Assembly: GCF_011044255.1 (NCBI RefSeq) | Contig: NZ_CP049107.1 | Location: 2,629,501 to 2,693,500, forward strand | Direction: 5' to 3' | Length of the DNA: 64,000 bases | Source of the DNA: Rhizorhabdus phycosphaerae | Lineage (GTDB): Bacteria > Pseudomonadota > Alphaproteobacteria > Sphingomonadales > Sphingomonadaceae | Shown here: positions 36,109-46,055 of the stretch, piece by piece | Layout: each line of letters opens with the position of its first letter | Position numbering within the stretch: the stretch's first letter is position 1 | Notes under the pieces: model-generated | Seen by the model: only the letters and a program-made list of their open reading frames with translations | Told to the model about the DNA's origin: nothing | The model's database searches: none | Position numbers and translations under genes: made by a program

Positions 36109-36878
36109 CGCATCCTCTCCAGATCCAGCGACAGGCCGGGACCGGGCGCGGGTGGCGGTGCATCGCAGGCCAACCGCTCCGCATCGGCGCGGGCGCGGTG
36201 CAGAATGGCGGGCGCGATATCGGCGCGGTGGAAGATGCGGTCGGCCTGTCCGAGCAGCCGCGCCTCGCGAAGCGTCAGATCGTCGGGATGATCGGAACGG
36301 AGCCGGATCCGCACGAGCTGGTCACCGACCTCGTCGGCTTCGCCTGCCAGCCAATGTGGCACCGAGGCCGCGGCACCGTCGCGAAAGGGATCGATCGGCC
36401 CACCTTCCGCCAACCCGGCGTCGATGGCGCGCCGTCGGTCGTCGGGTGCGGGCCAGCGGCGGCGGATCGCCTCTCGGGCTTCGTACAGCGCGTCGGCCAG
36501 CCGCCCCACCCCGGCGGGCAACAGCGTTTCGAGCCGCTGGCGCAGCACCTTGCCCAACCCGGCCGAGCGGCCACCGGTGCCGATCGCGACGATCACCGGA
36601 TCGCGGTCGACGATGGCGGGCGTGGTGAAGTCGCATAGCGCCGGCCGGTCGACGACGTTGACGAGCAGGCCGCGCGCCTTGAGCCGGGCTGCGACGGCCT
36701 CGCCCTCCGCAGCCTCTTCGCAGGCGACGAAGGCAATCCGGGCAGCACTATCCTCTTCGCCGACCGGAATCGCCCCGGCACGCTCGATAAGCCGTCGCTT
36801 GGCATCGGCGGCCCCGCCCTCGCCGATCAGGATCACGGGACGTCCTTGCAATGACAGGAAAAGCGGCAAGCTGTGCAT
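36105..36878 (-). CDS. Siroheme-synthase N-terminal domain protein with a stub of the methyltransferase domain
   Basis: 257 residues. The first ~150 match precorrin-2 dehydrogenase/ferrochelatase (CysG N-terminal domain): LFLSLQGRPVILIGEGGAAD, NVVDRPALCDFTTPAIVDR and IVAIGTGGRSAGLGKVLR. After it comes LVRIRLRSDHPDDLTLREARLL and GQADRIFHRADIAPAILHRARADAERL, which align with the start of the CysG methyltransferase domain (GAGPGDPDLLTLKG...) but stop there. The SAM-binding Gly-rich motif is gone. It heads a unit with the ZntB-like gene. The start is ATG 36878 (MHSLPLFLSL). Confidence 0.82.
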   Translation of the reverse strand: MHSLPLFLSLQGRPVILIGEGGAADAKRRLIERAGAIPVGEEDSAARIAFVACEEAAEGEAVAARLKARGLLVNVVDRPALCDFTTPAIVDRDPVIVAIGTGGRSAGLGKVLRQRLETLLPAGVGRLADALYEAREAIRRRWPAPDDRRRAIDAGLAEGGPIDPFRDGAAASVPHWLAGEADEVGDQLVRIRLRSDHPDDLTLREARLLGQADRIFHRADIAPAILHRARADAERLACDAPPPAPGPGLSLDLERMR

Positions 36879-36957
36879 GATCCGCTTGTCGCCCGCACGG
36901 CCCCTTTTGCCAAGCCGCTTCCGCCGTGGCAGACCGGCGGCAGCACAAGAGGAGATC

Positions 36958-37956
36958 ATGATGCAGGCGAAGCGCGCAGTCGGCCCCTTTTTGGTAAACC
37001 CCATGGGCCTGGGCTGCATGAGCCTGAGCGCTTCCTATGGACCGCAGCCCGACGAGGCCGAATCCGAGCGCCTGCTGCACCGTGCGCTGGATCTGGGCGT
37101 CGACTTCCTCGATACGGCGGCAATCTATGGCAACGGCCATAATGAGACGCTCGTCGGACGGACGCTGAAGGCGCGCCGCAGCGAGTTCGTCCTCGCCTCC
37201 AAATGCGGCTTCCGCGCCACGCCCGACAATCCGCGCGCGATCGACGGATCGCCGGCCTCGATCGCCGAGACGCTCGACAAGAGTCTGCAGCGGCTGGGCC
37301 TCGATCATATCGACCTCTATTATCTCCACCGGCCCGATCCCAAGACCCCGATCGAGGAATCAGTGGGCGCGCTTGCGAAGGCGGTCGAGGCGGGCAAGAT
37401 CGGGTCGATCGGCCTGTCGGAATGTTCGGCCGACCAGCTGCGCCGAGCGCATGGCATCCACCCCATCGCTGCGCTGCAGACCGAATATTCGCTGTGGACG
37501 CGCAATCCGGAAATCGCGGTGCTCGACGCCTGCCATGAGCTCGGCACGACCTTCGTCGCCTTCTCGCCGGTCGGGCGCGGGTTCCTGGCGGGGGCGATGG
37601 CGCCGGGCTGGCAGCCGGCCGAAGGTGATCTGCGCGGCACGATGCCGCGCTTCCAGGAGCCGAATCTCGCCCATAATCTGGAGCTTCTGCGCCAGTTGGC
37701 GGAGATTGCGACGCAGCTGGGCTGCACCCCGGCGCAGCTGTCGATGGCGTGGCTGCTACACCGCGATTCGACGCTGGTGCTGATCCCCGGCACGAGCAGC
37801 GTCGCCCATCTCGAAGAGAATATGGGCACTGCCGACGTGCAACTCGACGCCGGGCGGATGGCCCAGCTCGACGCACTGATCAACGAACGGACTGTGGCGG
37901 GCAGCCGCTATGGCCCCGCGATGCAGGCCACGGTCACCACTGAAGAGTTCGCCTGA
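36958..37956 (+). CDS. Aldo/keto reductase
   Basis: 332-residue NADPH-dependent aldo/keto reductase. The tetrad is visible: Asp and Tyr in FLDTAAIYGNGHNETLVG, Lys in FVLASKCGF, and His in LYYLHRPDPKTPIEESVGAL. The C-terminal LIPGTSSVAHLEENM loop binds the nucleotide phosphate. The start is ATG 36958 (or the adjacent ATG 36961), with AAGAGGAGA as a good ribosome-binding site; the frame is open upstream but noncoding. Divergent from the siroheme gene across a 79-bp gap. Confidence 0.92.
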   Translation: MMQAKRAVGPFLVNPMGLGCMSLSASYGPQPDEAESERLLHRALDLGVDFLDTAAIYGNGHNETLVGRTLKARRSEFVLASKCGFRATPDNPRAIDGSPASIAETLDKSLQRLGLDHIDLYYLHRPDPKTPIEESVGALAKAVEAGKIGSIGLSECSADQLRRAHGIHPIAALQTEYSLWTRNPEIAVLDACHELGTTFVAFSPVGRGFLAGAMAPGWQPAEGDLRGTMPRFQEPNLAHNLELLRQLAEIATQLGCTPAQLSMAWLLHRDSTLVLIPGTSSVAHLEENMGTADVQLDAGRMAQLDALINERTVAGSRYGPAMQATVTTEEFA

Positions 37957-37980
37957 GGCGGCCTCTGCCGGGCGCTGCCG

Positions 37981-38850
37981 TCAGGCGAGCGTCTTGAGGA
38001 AGGCCTTGATCGAATCGCGCAGTTCAGGCCGTTCGAGCGCCAGCGCGATATTCGCCTGGATGAAGCCGGCATTGTCGCCGCAATCATGCCGCTCGCCATC
38101 GAAGGTCAGCGCGTGGAAGGCCTGGCTGCCGATCAGCTTCGCCATGGCATCGGTCAGCTGGATTTCGCCACCCGCGCCGCGCTCACCCTTGTCGAGCAGC
38201 GCGAAGATTTCGGGCTGGAGGATGTAGCGCCCGACGATCGCCAGGCGCGACGGAGCAGTCCCGGCGGCGGGCTTTTCGACCATGCGCCTGACCTCGGTCA
38301 CCGCGCCCTCGGTCGCACCGGGATCGACGATGCCATAGCGATGGGTATGCTCCTCGGGCACTTCGAGCACGGCAACGACATTGCCGCCCTTGGCCTCGTA
38401 GGTCTGGACCATCTGCTGCAGGCAGGGCGACGCCGGATTCCAGAGCAGTTCGTCGGGCAGCAGCACCGCGAAAGGTTCGTCGCCCACTAGGTCGCGTGCG
38501 CAGGCGACGGCATGGCCGAGGCCCAGCATCTGCTGCTGGCGGATGAAGGCGGCGTTGCCGGGCGCCAGACGGGTCGCTTCGAGGCGGTCGAGAAACTCGG
38601 TCTTGTTCTTGGCGGCAAGATCGCTTTCGATCTCATAAGCGGAATCGAAATAGTCCTCGATCGCATATTTGTTGCGGCCGGTGACGAAGATCATCTGCTC
38701 GATCCCGGCGGCGCGCGCTTCGTCGACCGCATATTGGATCAGCGGCCGGTCGACCACCGGCAGCATCTCCTTCGGCACGGCCTTGGTGGCCGGAAGGAAG
38801 CGGGTGCCGAAGCCCGCGACCGGGAAGATCGCCTTGCGAACGGGTTTCAT
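37981..38850 (-). CDS. galU: UTP--glucose-1-phosphate uridylyltransferase
   Basis: 289-residue GalU, making UDP-glucose for LPS, capsule and exopolysaccharide. The nucleotide-binding motif is GFGTRFLPATKAVPKEMLPV near the N-terminus, and FVTGRNKYAIEDYFD and LGLGHAVACARDLVGD are conserved. Length is standard. It lies 10 bp downstream of lysA on the same strand. UDP-glucose could feed the glycosyltransferase cluster at 49.5-58.8 kb, a link inferred only from chemistry. Confidence 0.95.
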   Translation of the reverse strand: MKPVRKAIFPVAGFGTRFLPATKAVPKEMLPVVDRPLIQYAVDEARAAGIEQMIFVTGRNKYAIEDYFDSAYEIESDLAAKNKTEFLDRLEATRLAPGNAAFIRQQQMLGLGHAVACARDLVGDEPFAVLLPDELLWNPASPCLQQMVQTYEAKGGNVVAVLEVPEEHTHRYGIVDPGATEGAVTEVRRMVEKPAAGTAPSRLAIVGRYILQPEIFALLDKGERGAGGEIQLTDAMAKLIGSQAFHALTFDGERHDCGDNAGFIQANIALALERPELRDSIKAFLKTLA

Positions 38851-38860
38851 CGTCTCTCCC

Positions 38861-40132
38861 TTACATCCACGGCGGAAGCTGGTCTGCTGCGATCAGCGCC
38901 TCGATCGGCTGGCGCTCGCGCACCACCGCCCAGTCGTCGCCCCGGACCAGAACCTCCGGGGTCAACGCGCGGCTGTTGTAGGTGTTGCCCATCGTGGCGC
39001 CATAGGCACCCGCCGTCATGAAGCTCACCAGATCGCCCGGCTCGACCGCATCCATGGCACGCTTCTTGGCGAATGTGTCGCCGCTTTCACAGATAGGGCC
39101 GACGATGTTCGCCGTCATGTCTGCACCATTGGGCGTGACACTGCGGATGTCGTGCCAGGCGTCGTAGAGGCTGGGCCGCATCAGGTCGTTCATCGCGGCG
39201 TCGACGATCACGAAGGGGTCCGTCACGCCTTGCTTCACCCGGATAACGCGGGTGACCAGCACGCCGGCATTGCCGACGATCACGCGGCCCGGCTCGAACA
39301 GCAGGCGCACGTCCCAGCCTGTGGTCACTTCGCGGACCATCGCGCCGTAGGCGGCGGGCAGCGGGGGGACGGGCTTGGCGGGGTCGTAGGGCACGCCCAG
39401 GCCGCCGCCGAGATCGGCGGTCACGATCGCATGGCCGGCGGCGCGCAGCTCCGCGATCAGGACCCCGATCTTCTCGAAGGCGGCGCGCGATGGCGCAAGA
39501 TCGGTCAGCTGGCTGCCGATGTGGACCGCAACGCCGCGGATCGAAAGGCCGGGCAGTTCGGCCGCCCGCGCATAGGCCGCCAGCGCGCGGTCATAGGCGA
39601 CGCCGAATTTGTCCTCGGACCCGCCGGTCGAAATCTTCGCATGGGTGCCGGCAATGACGTTCGGGTTGATGCGAAAGGCGATCGGCGCCTCGACGCCCAT
39701 GGCGGAGGCGACCTCCGACAGCATTTCCGCCTCGGGCTCGGACTCGACGTTAAACTGGAAGATGCCTTCCGACAGAGCGAGGCGCATCTCGTCGGCGGTC
39801 TTGCCGACACCGGAAAAGACAATCTTGTCGGCGGGGATCCCGGCGGCCCGGGCGCGCAGCAGCTCGCCGCCCGACACGACATCCGCCCCCAGGCCCAGCC
39901 CCGCGAGCGTCGCCAGCACGGCCTTGTTCGGGTTGGCCTTCACAGCAAAGGCGATCAGGGGCCCCTCGGGACCCGATTCGACCTGGGCAAGCGCCTCGCG
40001 GAACACCTCGACATGGCGGGCGATCGTTGCGGAGGAATAGACATAGACCGGCGTGCCCACGGCTTGCGCAATCTCCGGCAGCGGCACGCCCTCGGCATGC
40101 ATGACGCCGTTCTTCAGCTCGAAATGGTCCAT
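38861..40132 (-). CDS. lysA: Diaminopimelate decarboxylase
   Basis: 423-residue PLP enzyme converting meso-DAP to lysine. PLP Lys is in IAFAVKANPNKAVLA, and FSGVGKTADEMRLAL, HIGSQLTDLAP and the C-terminal ICESGDTFAKKR (PLP-phosphate/substrate Cys-Glu-Ser) are diagnostic. I chose the ATG at 40132 (MDHFELKNG); 40180 extends into a less conserved stretch. The gene is in the leftward run argH - small lipoprotein - lysA - galU, with 99 bp between lysA and the lipoprotein gene. Confidence 0.95.
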   Translation of the reverse strand: MDHFELKNGVMHAEGVPLPEIAQAVGTPVYVYSSATIARHVEVFREALAQVESGPEGPLIAFAVKANPNKAVLATLAGLGLGADVVSGGELLRARAAGIPADKIVFSGVGKTADEMRLALSEGIFQFNVESEPEAEMLSEVASAMGVEAPIAFRINPNVIAGTHAKISTGGSEDKFGVAYDRALAAYARAAELPGLSIRGVAVHIGSQLTDLAPSRAAFEKIGVLIAELRAAGHAIVTADLGGGLGVPYDPAKPVPPLPAAYGAMVREVTTGWDVRLLFEPGRVIVGNAGVLVTRVIRVKQGVTDPFVIVDAAMNDLMRPSLYDAWHDIRSVTPNGADMTANIVGPICESGDTFAKKRAMDAVEPGDLVSFMTAGAYGATMGNTYNSRALTPEVLVRGDDWAVVRERQPIEALIAADQLPPWM

Positions 40133-40231
40133 CTCGTCCCCATGGTCACGCGGGCAGGCCGAGCCCGCAATGTGCCGCACGCCCCGATCGGCCGGCGCGG
40201 GCTGTTTGGATATTGTCTGCCGGAGTTGCTA

Positions 40232-40486
40232 TCAGCCCGGCGGCGGCAGGTTGAAGCGGTCGTCGGGCCGCTCCTCGGAGCGGCGCAGCACGTCGTCGCT
40301 GCGCACGGGCCGCGATTCGACCGGCGGCGTCAGCAGATCCTGCACCGTCGGCTGGGTCGCCGCGGTTGCGGGCTTGGCCGGCAAGGCCTTGCCCTCGGGC
40401 GGGCGCAGCGCGTCACGCTTGCCGCAACCGCCTAGCAGCAGAAGGGCGGCGACCGCTGCACCGACGGCATAGCGGCGGGCGTTCAT
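40232..40486 (-). CDS. Small LptM-like lipoprotein
   Basis: 84-residue lipoprotein. Signal helix [11 protein letters not shown] with lipobox LGGC; the mature N-terminus reads [13 protein letters not shown], similar in pattern to LptM/YifL (CGLKGPLYxPP) proteins that act with LptD in E. coli, where yifL also lies next to the lysA/dapF region. The rest is Pro/Arg-rich and disordered ([23 protein letters not shown]). Coupled to argH by a 4-bp overlap (40483-40486). Family assignment is by motif and position only. Confidence 0.7.
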   Translation of the reverse strand: MNARRYAVGAAVAALLLLGGCGKRDALRPPEGKALPAKPATAATQPTVQDLLTPPVESRPVRSDDVLRRSEERPDDRFNLPPPG

Positions 40487-41859
40487 GCTTCGATCCCCAG
40501 GCGGTTTTTGGCCTCTGCGATGCGCTGGCGAACCTGCGACGGCGCGGTGCCGCCATGGCTGGCGCGGCTTTCGACCGACGCGTCGACCGACAGCGCCTGA
40601 TAGACGCGCTCGTCGATCCGCTCGTCGATCGACTTGAGCGCCTCGATCGGCAGCTTGTCGAGCGCCAGCCCCTCGCGCTCGGCGAGCTTCACGGCGGTCC
40701 CCGTGATGTGGTGCGCCTCGCGGAAGGGGATGTCGGCGACGCGGACCAGCCAGTCGGCCAGGTCGGTCGCGGTAGAGAAGCCCTGCTCGGCGGCCTGGCG
40801 CAGGCGCGGTGCGACGAAGGTCGCGGTCTCGATCATCCCGGTCATCGCCGCGATCGACAGAGCGAGCAGGTCGTGCGCCTCGAAAACCGGCGGCTTGTCG
40901 TCCTGCATGTCCTTCGAATAGGCGAGCGGCAGGCCCTTCATCGTCATCACCAGCGCGGTCATGCAGCCGGCGATGCGCCCCGAATGGCCGCGTACCAGCT
41001 CGGCCGCGTCGGGATTGCGCTTCTGCGGCATGATCGACGAGCCGGTCGAATAGCTGTCGGGCAGCTTGACGAAGGCATAGGGCTGGCTGGCCCAGATGAT
41101 GAACTCCTCGGCCAGCCGCGACAGATGCAGGCTCAACTGAGTGGCGGCCATCAGATAGTCGAGCGCGAAATCGCGGTCGCTGACGGAATCGAGGCTGTTG
41201 TCGGTCGGCGCGTCGAAGCCCAGCGCCTCGGCGGTCCTGTGCCGGTCGATCGGGAAGCCGGTACCCGCTAGCGCGGCCGCACCCAGCGGGCAGCGGTTCA
41301 GCCGCTTGCGCGCATCGGCGAAGCGGCTGCGGTCGCGGCCGATCATCTCATAATAGGCCATCAGATGGTGGCCGAGCGTCACCGGCTGGGCGACCTGCAG
41401 ATGGGTGAAGCCGGGCATCACGCTGGCGGCATGTTCGTCGGCGCGTGTGACCAGCGCGACCTGCAATGCGTGCAGGCCGGCATCGACCGCATCGATCGCG
41501 TCGCGGACCCACAGCTTGAAGTCGGTCGCGACCTGGTCGTTGCGGGAGCGGGCGGTGTGCAGCCGTCCGGCGGGCGCGCCGATCAGCTCGGCCAGCCGGC
41601 CCTCGGTCGCCATGTGGATGTCTTCGAGGGCGAGGTCGACCGGCACACCCTTCTCGGCATATTCGGCGGCGACCGCGTCCAGCCCGCGCGTGATCTCGGC
41701 GGCATCGGCCTCGGTCACGATCTTCTGCGCGGCCAACATCGCAACATGCGCCTTGGAGCCGGCGATGTCCTGCTGCCAAAGCCGCTTGTCGAACGGGATC
41801 GAGGCGTTAATCTCACGCATGACTGCGGCGGGCCCCTCTGCGAAGCGCCCTCCCCACAT
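40483..41859 (-). CDS. argH: Argininosuccinate lyase
   Basis: 458-residue fumarase/aspartase-superfamily enzyme, last step of arginine synthesis. Signatures: [20 protein letters not shown] at the start, [23 protein letters not shown] in the active site, and [19 protein letters not shown], the superfamily signature with the catalytic Ser. I start at 41859 because MWGGRF is the conserved ArgH opening; the long upstream frame is antisense to TlpA. Its start codon is only 16 bp from the divergent TlpA start. Confidence 0.95.
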   Translation of the reverse strand: MWGGRFAEGPAAVMREINASIPFDKRLWQQDIAGSKAHVAMLAAQKIVTEADAAEITRGLDAVAAEYAEKGVPVDLALEDIHMATEGRLAELIGAPAGRLHTARSRNDQVATDFKLWVRDAIDAVDAGLHALQVALVTRADEHAASVMPGFTHLQVAQPVTLGHHLMAYYEMIGRDRSRFADARKRLNRCPLGAAALAGTGFPIDRHRTAEALGFDAPTDNSLDSVSDRDFALDYLMAATQLSLHLSRLAEEFIIWASQPYAFVKLPDSYSTGSSIMPQKRNPDAAELVRGHSGRIAGCMTALVMTMKGLPLAYSKDMQDDKPPVFEAHDLLALSIAAMTGMIETATFVAPRLRQAAEQGFSTATDLADWLVRVADIPFREAHHITGTAVKLAEREGLALDKLPIEALKSIDERIDERVYQALSVDASVESRASHGGTAPSQVRQRIAEAKNRLGIEA

Positions 41860-41875
41860 CTTGTTGGAGTTGTTC

Positions 41876-42424
41876 GTGCGGCCGTTGATTGCCTGTCTCC
41901 TCGCTCTGGCGCTGGCCGCCTGCGATAGTAAACCCAAGGACGCCCCGCAAGGCGGCGTACCCGCCGAATCCGTGGGCCGCGTCGATATTTCGCAACGCGG
42001 CAAGGAAATGCCGGCCATACCCTTTGCCGACGAAAAGGGTGGCCCCGCGACGCTCACCCAGTTTCGCGGCAAGCCGCTGATGGTCAATCTGTGGGCGACC
42101 TGGTGCGCGCCCTGCGTCGCCGAGATGCCGGCGCTCGACCGCATGGCACAGGAGGAGGAGCGTTTCCGCCTGATTACGGTCAGCCAGGACCTGGAAGGTG
42201 CGAAGGTCATCGGCCCCTTTTTCGAGCAGAAGGGATTCAAGGCCCTCACCCGTCATTCGGACCAGCAGAATGTGCTGATGCAGGCATTGGGAACCGAAAC
42301 CCTGCCGACGACCGTTTTCTATGATGCGCAGGGCAAGGAACTGTGGCGCGTCTATGGCGCGATGGACTGGAACGGCGCCCCGGCGAAGAAGCTGATTGCG
42401 GACGCCATCTCGCCGGCCGGCTGA
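41876..42424 (+). CDS. TlpA-family thioredoxin-like lipoprotein
   Basis: 182-residue periplasmic thiol-disulfide protein. GTG start, hydrophobic leader and lipobox LAAC (about residues 14-17), then a thioredoxin fold with active site [17 protein letters not shown] (CxxC) and the cis-Pro in [10 protein letters not shown]. Members reduce apocytochrome c or copper-site cysteines. It is divergent from argH with starts 16 bp apart. No ccm genes are in the window. A longer ORF to 41405 covers argH in antisense and is rejected. Confidence 0.9.
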   Translation: MRPLIACLLALALAACDSKPKDAPQGGVPAESVGRVDISQRGKEMPAIPFADEKGGPATLTQFRGKPLMVNLWATWCAPCVAEMPALDRMAQEEERFRLITVSQDLEGAKVIGPFFEQKGFKALTRHSDQQNVLMQALGTETLPTTVFYDAQGKELWRVYGAMDWNGAPAKKLIADAISPAG

Positions 42425-42591
42425 TTCTTGCCGGGCCGGCGGTCGTGGCACCGCCTCCCCACAAGGCGGGATTCACCCGCTCGATCCGCCCACAAATTCG
42501 GGTGGCGATGGAACCGTCACGAATCCCGTGGCATTTTGCACGCAGCGGGACGATGGCCGCCTGGTGGCGCCGTCAGTGTGGGAGTTGAAGA

Positions 42592-43662
42592 ATGGACGCG
42601 GGGGACCAGAAACCGATACGCTATGAGCAGGGCTCGTTCCTGGTGATCGTGCTGCTCGCGACGGTGGGGTTCGCGGTCGTCATCGCCCCATTGTTCGGCG
42701 CGATCCTGTGGGCCCTCGTCCTCACCATCCTCTTCTACCCGGTCAACAAGGCGCTGCAGGACCGTATGCCCGGCAAGCCGGGAAGTGCTGCCTTCCTGAC
42801 CCTGTTGCTGATCACTGTGATCGTCGTCTTGCCCGCGCTCTTCCTTGCTTCGGCACTGATCGACGAGCTGCTGAGCTTCTACGCGAAGCTGCAGTCCGGC
42901 CAGATCGACATCGCCCAGCTGTTCGGGCAGATGACCGCAGCGCTCCCCGACTGGGCCGAAACCATGCTTCGCCGGTCCGGCTGGACCGATTTCGACCAGG
43001 CGCGTCGCCAGTTGACCGACGCCCTCAGCGGAAGCTTCGGCGCGCTGGCCAGCCAGGCGCTGCTGGTGGGGCAACAGGCGCTGCACTTCACGCTGGTCAT
43101 CGGCGTCATGCTGTACCTGGCCTTCTTCCTGCTGCGCGACGGCGAAGGGCTGGGCAAGGCGGTGGTCGAGTCGGTCCCGCTGGAGCCGCATCAGCGCAAT
43201 GCGCTGGTCCGCAATTTCATCGTCGTCACCCGCGCCACGATCAAGGGCAGCATGGTGGTCGCGATCGTGCAGGGCGCTCTGGGGGGCGTGGCGATCTGGG
43301 CCCTGGGCGTTCAGGGCGCTCTGCTGCTCGGTACGATGATGGGCATCGCCTCGCTGATCCCCGCTGTCGGTGCAGGACTGGTCTGGGTTCCCGTCGCGCT
43401 CTACCTGCTCGCCACGGGCGCGGTCGTGAAGGCGATCATCCTCGTCGGCGTGGGCGTGCTGGTGATCGGCATGGTCGACAATATCCTGCGCCCGGTGCTG
43501 GTCGGTCGCGACACGCGCCTGCCCGATTATGTGGTTCTCATCACCACGCTCGGCGGCCTCGAGGTGTTCGGCATCCATGGCCTCGTCGTGGGGCCGGTGA
43601 TCGCCGCCATGTTCATCAGCGTCTGGACGATCTTCGCCGACGCGCGTGCCCGCGAAGCCTGA
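42592..43662 (+). CDS. AI-2E family transporter
   Basis: 356-residue polytopic membrane protein of the AI-2E/PurR-regulated permease family (8 predicted helices). Recognisable are the two leading helices (FLVIVLLATVGFAVVIAPLF, FYPVNKALQDRM), the central soluble segment and the C-terminal VDNILRPVLVGRDTRLPDYVVL with the GGLEVFGIHGLVVGPVIAA block. Substrates in the family vary (AI-2, Na+/H+), so transport of AI-2 is not implied. Well isolated, with a hairpin after the stop. Confidence 0.9.
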   Translation: MDAGDQKPIRYEQGSFLVIVLLATVGFAVVIAPLFGAILWALVLTILFYPVNKALQDRMPGKPGSAAFLTLLLITVIVVLPALFLASALIDELLSFYAKLQSGQIDIAQLFGQMTAALPDWAETMLRRSGWTDFDQARRQLTDALSGSFGALASQALLVGQQALHFTLVIGVMLYLAFFLLRDGEGLGKAVVESVPLEPHQRNALVRNFIVVTRATIKGSMVVAIVQGALGGVAIWALGVQGALLLGTMMGIASLIPAVGAGLVWVPVALYLLATGAVVKAIILVGVGVLVIGMVDNILRPVLVGRDTRLPDYVVLITTLGGLEVFGIHGLVVGPVIAAMFISVWTIFADARAREA

Positions 43663-43678
43663 AAACTTGGTGGGACAA

Positions 43679-43703
43679 GCCCCGGCGCGTGATGCGCCGG
43701 GGC
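43679..43703. terminator. GC-rich bidirectional hairpin between convergent genes
   Basis: Perfect 10-bp stem GCCCCGGCGC / GCGCCGGGGC with a GTGAT loop, 16 bp after the AI-2E stop and 8 bp before the convergent VOC stop. No U-run follows, so it may be a Rho-assisted or intrinsic-weak terminator. Confidence 0.6.
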
Positions 43704-43710
43704 CGATTCG

Positions 43711-44088
43711 TCATCCCATCCGGTGCAGGGCGCAGAGCTTGTTGCCGGCGGGATCGCGCAGATAGGCGAGATAGAGATCGCCCATGCTGCTCGGACGGAC
43801 GCCCGGAGGATCCTCGCAGGCGCTGCCGCCCGCGGCCAGGCCGGCGGCGTGCCAGGCATCGGCCTGCTCGGGCCCCGACACCGAAAAGCCGATCGTGCTG
43901 CCATTGCCGGGACCGGCCGGCTCGCCGTTGATCGGCTTGGTGATCGCGAAGATGCCGGTCGGCGTCATCCAGAACACCCGGTCGTCGCCGCCCGCGCCGG
44001 GAGCGACGCCGAGGACACCCAGAATCGCGTCGTAGAATTTCTTCGATGCCGCGATGTCGTTCGCACCGAGCATGATGTGGCTGAACAT
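43711..44088 (-). CDS. VOC-family (glyoxalase/bleomycin-resistance) protein
   Basis: 125-residue single VOC-fold protein with two beta-alpha-beta-beta-beta modules: MFSHIMLGANDIAASKKFYDAILGVLG, then GSTIGFSVSGPEQADAWHAA and DLYLAYLRDPAGNKLCALHRMG. Possible metal ligands are His4 and the C-terminal His/Glu-poor region, so metal binding is uncertain. I chose the ATG at 44088 because MFSHIMLG is a standard VOC opening. It converges on the AI-2E gene. The ligand cannot be read from the sequence. Confidence 0.85.
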   Translation of the reverse strand: MFSHIMLGANDIAASKKFYDAILGVLGVAPGAGGDDRVFWMTPTGIFAITKPINGEPAGPGNGSTIGFSVSGPEQADAWHAAGLAAGGSACEDPPGVRPSSMGDLYLAYLRDPAGNKLCALHRMG

Positions 44089-44232
44089 GGAACGTCTCTC
44101 CTTGTACCGACGACCCCCCGGCCGTCGCGCGGCAAGGATTGGCACGGACTTCGTGGCGTGTCGATGATGCCCCCCGGGGAATGTCCGGACCCCTCCCTTG
44201 CAATGATCCGCGCGTCGCCCGATCTTGTCCGC

Positions 44233-45018
<786 letters not shown>

Positions 45019-45168
45019 GCGGCGCGTCCCGGCGCCATCGAAGTTTCTCTTGCGGCCGGCGAAGAAGAACTGACCCGGCCATGTCTTGTCGATTAATTTG
45101 ATTGAGATAAGGACGGGACATCGCGAGGGTGGCATTCGGCCCATCGTCGACGGGGGAGAAAAGCTGCC

Positions 45169-45951
45169 ATGTTCGTGTTGCCCGAACTGACGATGGAGCA
45201 AGTCCAGTCGATCCTGCCCTTCATCGGGGTCGGCTTCGTCGCCCAGCTTGTCGATGGTGCCCTGGGCATGGCGTTCGGCGTCATCACCAACACGCTGCTG
45301 GTGAGCGTGATGGGCGTGGCCCCGGCCCGCGCCTCGGCCAGCGTCCATCTGGTGGAGACCTTCACCACCGCCGCCTCGGCGATCAGCCATGTCTATCATC
45401 GCAACATCGACTGGAAGCTTTTCTCCCGGCTCGTCGTTCCTGGCATGCTCGGTGGAATCACCGGGGCCTATATCCTGTCGAACATCGACGGATCGGTCGC
45501 TCGTCCCTTCGTCATGGCCTATCTGACGGGGATCGGCTTCTATCTGCTGTGGCGGGCGTGGCGGATGAATCACGGCGGCGAGTATAAGCCGGCGAAAGTC
45601 GTCGAACCGCTGGGTCTGGCGGGGGGCTTCCTCGATGCGGCGGGCGGCGGCGGCTGGGGGCCGGTCGTGACGTCCAACCTGCTCGTCCAGGGGACCGAGC
45701 CGCGTTACACGATCGGCACGGTCAACACCGCCGAGTTCTTCCTGACGACGACGATCTCGCTGACCTTCATCCTGACCCTGGGTCTGGAAGCCTTCTCGAT
45801 CGCTGCGGTCGGCCTGATCATCGGTGGGCTGATGGCCGCCCCGCTGGGTGCGATTCTCGCGAAGAGGATCGAGGCCAGGCGCCTCATGCTGCTCGTGGGT
45901 ATCGTCCTGAGCGTCACCAGCCTCTACAGCCTGTGGCGCGCGCTGCACTGA
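45169..45951 (+). CDS. TauE/SafE-family sulfite/anion exporter
   Basis: 260-residue protein with about seven to eight transmembrane helices. Family features are the first helix GVGFVAQLVDGALGMAFGV, HLVETFTTAASAISHVYH and the second-half repeat AAVGLIIGGLMAAPLGAILA, giving the two-repeat TauE architecture. Members export sulfite, sulfoacetate or similar anions. A 150-bp upstream gap has no clear promoter. No sulfur-metabolism genes adjoin it apart from the siroheme N-domain protein 8 kb away. Confidence 0.9.
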   Translation: MFVLPELTMEQVQSILPFIGVGFVAQLVDGALGMAFGVITNTLLVSVMGVAPARASASVHLVETFTTAASAISHVYHRNIDWKLFSRLVVPGMLGGITGAYILSNIDGSVARPFVMAYLTGIGFYLLWRAWRMNHGGEYKPAKVVEPLGLAGGFLDAAGGGGWGPVVTSNLLVQGTEPRYTIGTVNTAEFFLTTTISLTFILTLGLEAFSIAAVGLIIGGLMAAPLGAILAKRIEARRLMLLVGIVLSVTSLYSLWRALH

Positions 45952-46055
45952 GTGCGGCGGACGGTTACGCTATGCTACAAGTACCGGATCGCTGGCGGCG
46001 CCCCATTCGCGGTCGCGCGCCGGCCTGAGCGCCATTCGCGAAAGGGGCTCGGGAC

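Noticed and set aside
37954-37990. Hairpin GCCTGA...TCAGGC between the aldo/keto reductase and galU stops
   Set aside because: The arms lie partly in the two stop codons themselves and no U-run follows, so the pairing may be a coincidence of opposite stop codons.
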